The position numbers were made by a program, and so were the translations under genes. Shown here piece after piece: positions 32,629-37,155 of a DNA stretch of 37,155 nt. Source of the DNA: Dehalococcoidia bacterium (GTDB taxonomy: Bacteria > Chloroflexota > Dehalococcoidia > Dehalococcoidales > JAUVZA01); NCBI GenBank assembly GCA_030602805.1, contig JAUVZA010000005.1, positions 1 through 37,155 on the forward strand, in the 5' to 3' direction. Position 1 is the first letter of the stretch. The number at the start of each line of letters is the position of its first letter. Under the pieces are notes generated by a model. The model saw only the letters and a program-made list of their open reading frames with translations, was not told the DNA's origin and made no database searches.

Positions 32629-33114
32629 TCATAGTGGTCCTGTTAGTGCGGCGTGGAGTATCAGTCCAAAGAAAACGAGATAGCCAAAGATATAGATACC
32701 TACTGCTACCGGACTTTCGTTGATGTTTATAAACGGTATTCTGGGTGTTAGCTTATCAACAATGTGGAACCAGGCTATTCCGATAAGCAAGCTTATTATG
32801 AAGCTTATAGCTAATACGCCCCAGGTTCTAAAATCAAAGATGTATCCTAGTATTGGGGCTACAACCGCAGTGAGTGCTGTAATAGCTCCGTGGATGACAA
32901 GACCAATCAAGATGAAAAAGCCGGCAATGAATAATCCGGTGGCAACAGGGCTTTCACCTATACGCTGACGCTGATGAATACGGGGGGTAAGAGCATCTAG
33001 TACCCTGATCCCAAGCCAAGCCAGAAGGGTACAGATGAGAGCCATCAATATAACCTTAGCTAGCCATATCAGAACAATTATCCAGAAGGGGGTGACCAAA
33101 CCTAGCTCATACAT
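32629..33114 (-). CDS. Four-helix membrane protein with internal duplication (DUF350-like)
   Basis: 161 residues from ATG 33114, chosen because AAGGAGG lies seven bases upstream. Two homologous halves each contain a membrane helix, then LTPRI, then ESPVA followed by a second helix ending IHxAxT: compare LTPRIHQRQRIGESPVATG with LTPRIPFININESPVAVG. DUF350 proteins have this duplicated two-helix plan, so I suggest that family tentatively. Function unknown. It follows the SpoIIM-family gene by 23 bases, likely one transcript. Confidence 0.65.
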   Translation of the reverse strand: MYELGLVTPFWIIVLIWLAKVILMALICTLLAWLGIRVLDALTPRIHQRQRIGESPVATGLFIAGFFILIGLVIHGAITALTAVVAPILGYIFDFRTWGVLAISFIISLLIGIAWFHIVDKLTPRIPFININESPVAVGIYIFGYLVFFGLILHAALTGPL

Positions 33115-33137
33115 AAATGTCCTCCTTACCATCCGTA

Positions 33138-33686
33138 TTAGGTTAACAGCAATGGGGTGATATATATCTCAATGATAGCCGCTGGCACGAGTAAAACAAG
33201 CGCCACCATAAGATACCTTAAATCTTGTTTAAGGCTAGGCAGTAATAGATTTCTCCTTTCTTTTTTGAACAGGGCTAGTATTGCCATTGCGCCGAAACTG
33301 AGAGCAGCCGCCTCACCCAAGATAAAAGCCGGGAGTTCAAAAATACCATGAGGAAGCAAACCAGCTAATACAAAACCAAGGGATTCTTGCTGAATTACTG
33401 CAGCCGATATGAAAGCTATGAGCCAGCCATTTACAGTTAAAGCCAGGATAGGCATCAGGCAAAAAATTGGGCTGAGGACAAAACTCAGCAGTAGGACTGA
33501 GACATTCTTAGCCAAGATGAGAATAACAGTAAGGAACCTGAAGGGAACTAAGATGTCACTAAGCTCTTGAAGGGCAGCAATATCCTCAGAAAGAAGTTTG
33601 ATGGCACTAGTTGGGGTAGCCAAACCGAATACTAGACCGATACCGAATAAGAAAATAGCGATGAAAATCCACTTTTTATAATTCAT
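33138..33686 (-). CDS. SpoIIM (stage II sporulation M)-family membrane protein
   Basis: 182 residues with five or so membrane helices. The motif LAGLLPHGIFELPAFILGEA is the hallmark of the SpoIIM/DUF95 family. In non-sporulating bacteria these proteins have no established role; nothing nearby suggests sporulation. The ATG has no clear ribosome site. It leads the two-gene unit with the DUF350-like protein. Confidence 0.82.
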   Translation of the reverse strand: MNYKKWIFIAIFLFGIGLVFGLATPTSAIKLLSEDIAALQELSDILVPFRFLTVILILAKNVSVLLLSFVLSPIFCLMPILALTVNGWLIAFISAAVIQQESLGFVLAGLLPHGIFELPAFILGEAAALSFGAMAILALFKKERRNLLLPSLKQDLRYLMVALVLLVPAAIIEIYITPLLLT

Positions 33687-33698
33687 ATAAATAACATC

Positions 33699-33991
33699 TT
33701 ATTTGCTGCCGAATTTATCATAGAAAGTAATCTCAGAAAGTTCCTTTCTTGGCCTAGGCCCAGGTTCTTGGGTAGGGTAGCCCAGAGGGGTCATCCCAAC
33801 CACACAAAAACCCTGTGGTACCTCCAGAATACTTGCTGCCTTTTTAGCATTAAAAGCGCCGACACTGGGTATTGCGCCAAGATGGTGCCCAACGAGCAGC
33901 CCCCAAAACAGACTCTATAGCTTTATTATCTACTAAAGTAGTCTTATATTTACGAATACTCCTTCTGGTTTTAATTACTTCCAGAACTTCC
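33699..33991 (-). pseudogene. Nitroreductase with the central part deleted
   Basis: From ATG 33991 the first 43 or so residues are a normal nitroreductase start: MEVLEVIKTRRSIRKYK, then GAARWAPSWRNTQC. After that the frame closes, while a second frame continues with the normal C-terminus: VGAFNAKKAASILEVP, PLGYPTQEP, PRPRKELSEITFYDKFGSK, stopping at 33699. About 90-100 central residues are missing, including much of the FMN-binding core. The junction falls in ACCCAGTGTCGGCG, where the Cys of NTQC and the end of the lost region could share a short repeat. Confidence 0.85.
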
Positions 33992-34062
33992 ATCCTTAAC
34001 CCCCGTTAGATTTTACTATTAACCCTGTCCTTTGTACCCCTTCTTAATATTGAAAAATATTT

Positions 34063-34701
34063 TTATTCCTCTCCCCAGGCACCCTCACCAATAAGGGAGA
34101 CGAAGCGGCAGCCGCCTAAGTTCTGAACTATATTCTTCTTTCTGCGCTTGGTGACTTTATATAACTCCTGTACATAACGCGAGCCTATAGGAATTACCAA
34201 TCGTCCACCAATCGCTAGCTGAGCTAGAAGGTTGACCGGCACCCTGGGGGCACCAGCAGTAACCATTATGGCATCATAAGGTGCCTCAGTCTGCCAGCCC
34301 AGAGTCTTCTCAGCCAGGTGCACCACAACATTGGTATAACCTAGACTATCCAATACCCTCTTAGCTCCCTCAGTCAAAGCGGGCAGACGCTCTACGGTAA
34401 TCACTAACCGGGCTAATTCAGCCAGAATAGCTGCCTGGTATCCACTCCCCGTCCCCACCTCCAGCACCTTTTCACTACCAGTAAGCTCTAACGCCTCGGT
34501 CATAAGAGCAACAATAAAAGGTTGTGAAATTGTCTGGTCTAAGCCAATAGGAAGTGGTATATCTTCATAGGCTAAGTCCTGCTCCTCTAGCGGCACAAAG
34601 CGCTCCCGAGGGATACGGGCCATAGCGACTAATACCCGCTCATCTCTAATTTCACTACCAAGGTGCTCTATTAACCTGGCTCTTGCTGCTTCAAAGTCCA
34701 T
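34063..34701 (-). CDS. pcm: Protein-L-isoaspartate O-methyltransferase
   Basis: About 212 residues from ATG 34701 (the frame also opens at GTG 34710). Typical parts are RERFVPLEEQDLAYEDIPLP, the substrate loop GLDQTISQPFIVALMTEAL and SAM motif I VLEVGTGSGYQAA. The later segments PYDAIMVTAGAPRVP and GGRLVIPIG follow. It methylates L-isoaspartyl residues in aged proteins to start repair. It is downstream of the small membrane protein gene by 26 bases and probably in the same transcript as the recombinase gene. Confidence 0.92.
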   Translation of the reverse strand: MDFEAARARLIEHLGSEIRDERVLVAMARIPRERFVPLEEQDLAYEDIPLPIGLDQTISQPFIVALMTEALELTGSEKVLEVGTGSGYQAAILAELARLVITVERLPALTEGAKRVLDSLGYTNVVVHLAEKTLGWQTEAPYDAIMVTAGAPRVPVNLLAQLAIGGRLVIPIGSRYVQELYKVTKRRKKNIVQNLGGCRFVSLIGEGAWGEE

Positions 34702-34727
34702 AATGAGCACTCACTGCCAAGACAAAG

Positions 34728-35015
34728 TTAGGATAAAACTAAGGCTAGCACAACAAGAATAACCAGCATTATCCCGGCTAGAATATCGATTCTTCGTAAC
34801 TCAGTAAGTATATAGGGATACCGAACAGTAGTCAGCGCAGGCATCGGAGTTGGCGTGCTTGCCGAAGGCGCAGCCACCCTAGGAGGGACAACAGGTTTAT
34901 AGGTTTGAGTGGCTGCTTGCCGTTGAGCAACTATACCTGGAGGGCTTCGCCTGTCTTTCTTCTTTTTACCTCGGAAAGAACGTTTTCTTCTGCCGTGCTG
35001 TGATTTACTAGGCAT
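34728..35015 (-). CDS. Small basic protein with a C-terminal membrane anchor
   Basis: 95 residues: a very basic N-terminus (KSQHGRRKRSFRGKKKKDRR), a Pro/Ala/Thr-rich middle and one hydrophobic helix at the end (IDILAGIMLVILVVLALVLS). The layout suggests a tail-anchored protein with a nucleic-acid or ribosome-facing basic arm. I do not recognise a family. It has an excellent ribosome site (AGGAGG, six bases before ATG), partly buried in a palindrome, and lies between xerD-type and pcm genes. Confidence 0.7.
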   Translation of the reverse strand: MPSKSQHGRRKRSFRGKKKKDRRSPPGIVAQRQAATQTYKPVVPPRVAAPSASTPTPMPALTTVRYPYILTELRRIDILAGIMLVILVVLALVLS

Positions 35016-35022
35016 CTAGAAC

Positions 35023-35036
35023 CTCCTATATAGGAG
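35023..35036 (-). promoter_or_regulatory. Perfect palindrome covering the ribosome binding site
   Basis: CTCCTATATAGGAG is a 14-base perfect palindrome; on the minus-strand RNA its right arm is the AGGAG of the Shine-Dalgarno for the 95-residue protein. A CTCCT-ATAT-AGGAG hairpin could mask the site. The stem is only five pairs, so the effect may be small. Confidence 0.3.
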
Positions 35037-35057
35037 CTTTTACAAACCTCACTCAGA

Positions 35058-35969
35058 CTACTTAGCCCTGGGATGGGACTTCTCATAGGTGCGCCGAACA
35101 TGTTCGGTAGTAAGATGGGTATAAACTTGGGTAGTAGAGATATTGGCATGACCCAGTAGTTCCTGAACCGACCTCAGGTCAGCCCCACCACTTAGCATAT
35201 GAGTAGCAAAGCTATGCCTCAGGGTATGAGGAGTAATCTCTTTATCCAACTCGGCTGATTTAGCATAACCTTTTAATATTTGCCACAGGCCTTGCCTAGT
35301 TAGTCTGTCACCACGGCGATTAAGGAACAAGGCCTGCTCAGCATCGTTATGTGATAGATGAGGACGAGCTTCTTGCAGATATTCTTTTACGGTTAAGGCG
35401 GCTCGTGGAGCAATGGGAATAAGCCGTTCTTTATGCCCCTTACCAAAGCAGCGTACACTACCATCATCTATGTCTATATCACCCAAGTTCAAAGATACTA
35501 GCTCGCTCACCCTCATACCACTGGCATATAATAACTCCAGTATTGCCCTATCCCTTTTCGCTTCCAGCGTAGACAGCTTGGTCGGTTGTTCTAACAAACG
35601 GCGAACCTGGCTAATTGAGATAGGTTTAGGTAGTGACTTCCCCACCCTAGGTGAAGTCACATTCAATGTCGGGTTATCCTTTATATTGCCCTCAGCCACC
35701 ATAAAGCTAAAGAAAGACTTGGCAGCAGCCACTTTACGGGCTGCCGTGGTAGCAGCATAACCCCTCTCCTTAAGATTAAGCAAATAGCTTAACATCCCTT
35801 GTCGACCAAAACTAGCCCACGATGGAGTAAAGTCACGCTTGGTAGCCTCTTCCTCAACAAAGTTAGCTAATTGATATAGGTCATTACGATACGCAGCTAC
35901 CGTGTTCTCAGAAAAGCCTTTCTCCACAGTTAGATAGTTTAGAAAATTATCAATAGCCTCTCTCATCAT
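35058..35969 (-). CDS. xerD: Tyrosine recombinase, XerC/XerD type
   Basis: 303 residues with the N-terminal SAM-like DNA-binding domain (1-105) and the catalytic domain. All catalytic residues are visible: R153 (SGMRVSEL), K177 (FGKGHKER), H248 and R251 (PHTLRHSFATHML), H274 (LLGHANIS) and nucleophile Y283 (QVYTHL). Length and motifs fit the chromosome-dimer-resolution recombinases; XerD versus XerC cannot be told apart securely. GAGGAG stands directly before two consecutive ATGs, the second being better spaced. No phage or integron context is present. Confidence 0.9.
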   Translation of the reverse strand: MMREAIDNFLNYLTVEKGFSENTVAAYRNDLYQLANFVEEEATKRDFTPSWASFGRQGMLSYLLNLKERGYAATTAARKVAAAKSFFSFMVAEGNIKDNPTLNVTSPRVGKSLPKPISISQVRRLLEQPTKLSTLEAKRDRAILELLYASGMRVSELVSLNLGDIDIDDGSVRCFGKGHKERLIPIAPRAALTVKEYLQEARPHLSHNDAEQALFLNRRGDRLTRQGLWQILKGYAKSAELDKEITPHTLRHSFATHMLSGGADLRSVQELLGHANISTTQVYTHLTTEHVRRTYEKSHPRAK

Positions 35970-36054
35970 GTCTCCTCACTACTAGACAATCTATAATTTA
36001 TTTTAACATAACTAAAAATAAATTTCAGCCCAGCAAAACAAATACGCCTGTATG

Positions 36055-36081
36055 AGAGAAATTATCCACGCCCAGAAAAGG
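36055..36081. repeat. 27-bp exact repeat (copy B)
   Basis: Identical to 23662-23688 downstream of the 58-bp repeat near uvrC. It lies in the otherwise gene-free stretch 35970-36274, which besides this and the promoter below holds nothing I can identify. Confidence 0.7.
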
Positions 36082-36136
36082 ACTCCTTTTTGTATTAGCC
36101 ATGCCGTTCCACTACCAAGTACTCTGACCCGACATG

Positions 36137-36145
36137 TGATATAAT
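36137..36145 (+). promoter_or_regulatory. Extended -10 promoter for the acetyltransferase gene
   Basis: TGATATAAT is a perfect extended -10 element (TGn-TATAAT), which does not need a -35 box; none is seen. It lies 130 bases before the ATG at 36275. Confidence 0.5.
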
Positions 36146-36274
36146 CCTTGGTGATAGGCTAGGAAGGATTAAGAGAGCGCTATGAGCGACGCAGTTTATC
36201 AGCAGAACAGGTAGTGTATATGATATATCGGTCGCTCTCAGAGATCTTTTCCTGGTCTAGCTGAGTCTGAGGAA

Positions 36275-36781
36275 ATGAAACTAGAAACTGAAAGGCTGTT
36301 TCTTAGACCAATGCAAGTTGCGGACGTGGCTGCTCTGGCTACGCTCTGGACTGATCCTGAGGTAACACGATTTATGGGTGGGCCACGAAACTACAAAGAA
36401 CTGTACAAGGAACTTTCGGAAGATACCCGAATTAAGCCGTATCCTAAGTTTGGCTTGTGGCCCGTGATTGAGAAGGCAACTCGCCAGGTAGTTGGTCATT
36501 GTGGAATTATTGATAAGGAAGTTGATGGTGTGACAGAGTTTGAGTTGGTTTATGTCTTGACAAAATCTACTTGGGGAAAAGGATATGCTACTGAGATAGC
36601 TACTTCTATCAAAGACCATGCCTTCAAACATTTTGACTTGAAGCGGATCATTGCTCTAATTGACCCTATGAACCCGACCTCGGCGCGTGTGGCTACAAAG
36701 GTTGGGTTGCGATATGAAAAGGATACAGTTCGACCGAATGGGAAGATAATGCAGGTTTTCACCCTGAGTAATGATGGTTAG
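36275..36781 (+). CDS. GNAT acetyltransferase, RimJ/RimL type
   Basis: 168 residues, Acetyltransf_3 pattern: LETERLFLRPMQVADVAALA at the start, then the acetyl-CoA-binding motif WGKGYATEIA and the terminal NPTSARVATKVGLRYEKD. Such enzymes acetylate N-termini of ribosomal proteins or small molecules; the substrate here is unknown. It is a single gene on + with its own promoter. GAGGA precedes the ATG very closely. Confidence 0.87.
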   Translation: MKLETERLFLRPMQVADVAALATLWTDPEVTRFMGGPRNYKELYKELSEDTRIKPYPKFGLWPVIEKATRQVVGHCGIIDKEVDGVTEFELVYVLTKSTWGKGYATEIATSIKDHAFKHFDLKRIIALIDPMNPTSARVATKVGLRYEKDTVRPNGKIMQVFTLSNDG

Positions 36782-36840
36782 TTTCAACAATCGTTAGATT
36801 CAGTAAAAAAGCCTTGGATGTGTTCAGGTTTTGAGGCGGA

Positions 36841-37155
36841 GTGAACGAGGTGCCGGTGGAGTACCTGGTAAGAATTAGTTTACCCGATGACGGCTGGGAT
36901 GTAAATATGCTAGAGGAAACTTGTTGGAAGGCAGGAAAAGAAGCTGCTCAGGGACTCTTCCTATCAGCCCTAGAGCAACGAGACCAAGGGGTGGCGGCTT
37001 TAGCTGAGGGGGATAGCAAAGGCAGTTATCCCCTGGATAAAGCCACGGGGCTGTCTGGAGTTGGGTGCAGGAGAAGCTTACCGTAAAGGTGGGTGTTATG
37101 TACTCCGGTAAGGAGCTGGAAAGCGAGACCGCCAAATACAAACGGTATCGGCTTA
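36841..37155 (+). pseudogene. Partial transposase (ISLre2/UPF0236-like), frameshifted, runs off the window
   Basis: GTG 36841 opens a frame with MNEVPVEYLVRI and LEETCWKAGKEAAQGLFLSA, resembling the N-terminal helical part of this transposase family. The frame then changes: GAVWSWVQEKLTVKVGVMY and SGKELESETAKYKRYRL are read in another frame up to the window end and look like the middle of the same protein. The stretch between seems shortened. The ending is outside the window, so completeness cannot be judged. Confidence 0.45.

Overview
The window looks like a chromosomal segment of a strictly anaerobic bacterium, most likely a Dehalococcoidia-like member of the Chloroflexota. That guess rests on gene content only: a tungsten-type aldehyde:ferredoxin oxidoreductase, a non-pyrrolysine MttB-family methyltransferase with its corrinoid protein, many 2-hydroxyacid and aldolase genes, a TGS-domain GTPase, and the abundance of degraded insertion sequences and palindromic intergenic repeats. 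No rRNA, tRNA or CRISPR array was seen.

Region 1 (0-12 kb, + strand) is a catabolic cluster: aldehyde:ferredoxin oxidoreductase, an aldo/keto reductase interrupted by an in-frame TAG, an Ldh2-type dehydrogenase, a decayed HpaI-aldolase/glycerate-kinase chimera, an arylsulfotransferase-like beta-propeller, a stump of ATP sulfurylase, glycerate kinase (whose only plausible start is ATA), two D-2-hydroxyacid dehydrogenases, an RraA-type aldolase and an HpaI-like protein with altered active-site residues. Together they suggest cleavage of a sugar acid or hydroxyacid to pyruvate plus a C2/C3 aldehyde, reduction to glycerate and phosphorylation. Several members are broken, so the pathway is probably eroding.

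Region 2 (12-19.4 kb, + strand) is an oligopeptide/nickel-type ABC importer (two permeases and a lipoprotein binding protein; no ATPases in the window) wrapped around an MttB-family methyltransferase and its corrinoid protein. Its regulatory DNA is the oddest part of the window. It holds a 192-bp non-autonomous element whose ends match an IS481-family element 16 kb away. It also holds five exactly 59-bp-spaced promoter-like units, the first of which begins inside a lone copy of the same terminal repeat. Finally, a 21-codon leader peptide ends by an ATGA overlap with the binding-protein start.

Region 3 (19.7-30.5 kb) has a DUF72 gene on + whose C-terminus was captured from a palindromic insert, then a minus-strand block: TGS GTPase, uvrC, a dead CaiB-type CoA-transferase, a lipoprotein joining leucine-rich repeats to a chagasin-type (I42) protease-inhibitor domain, two MacB/LolD-type ATPases (one carrying an AbrB/SpoVT-like tail) and a very large FtsX-type permease.

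Region 4 (30.6-37.2 kb) contains a decayed IS481-family element, coaE (its stop codon lies in the IS end), an IS110 stump with a possible guide-RNA region, a DUF350-like membrane protein and a SpoIIM-family protein, a deleted nitroreductase, pcm, a small anchored protein, a xerD-type recombinase, a GNAT acetyltransferase, and a transposase fragment that runs off the edge. A transposase tail that looks like the same family sits at the left edge.
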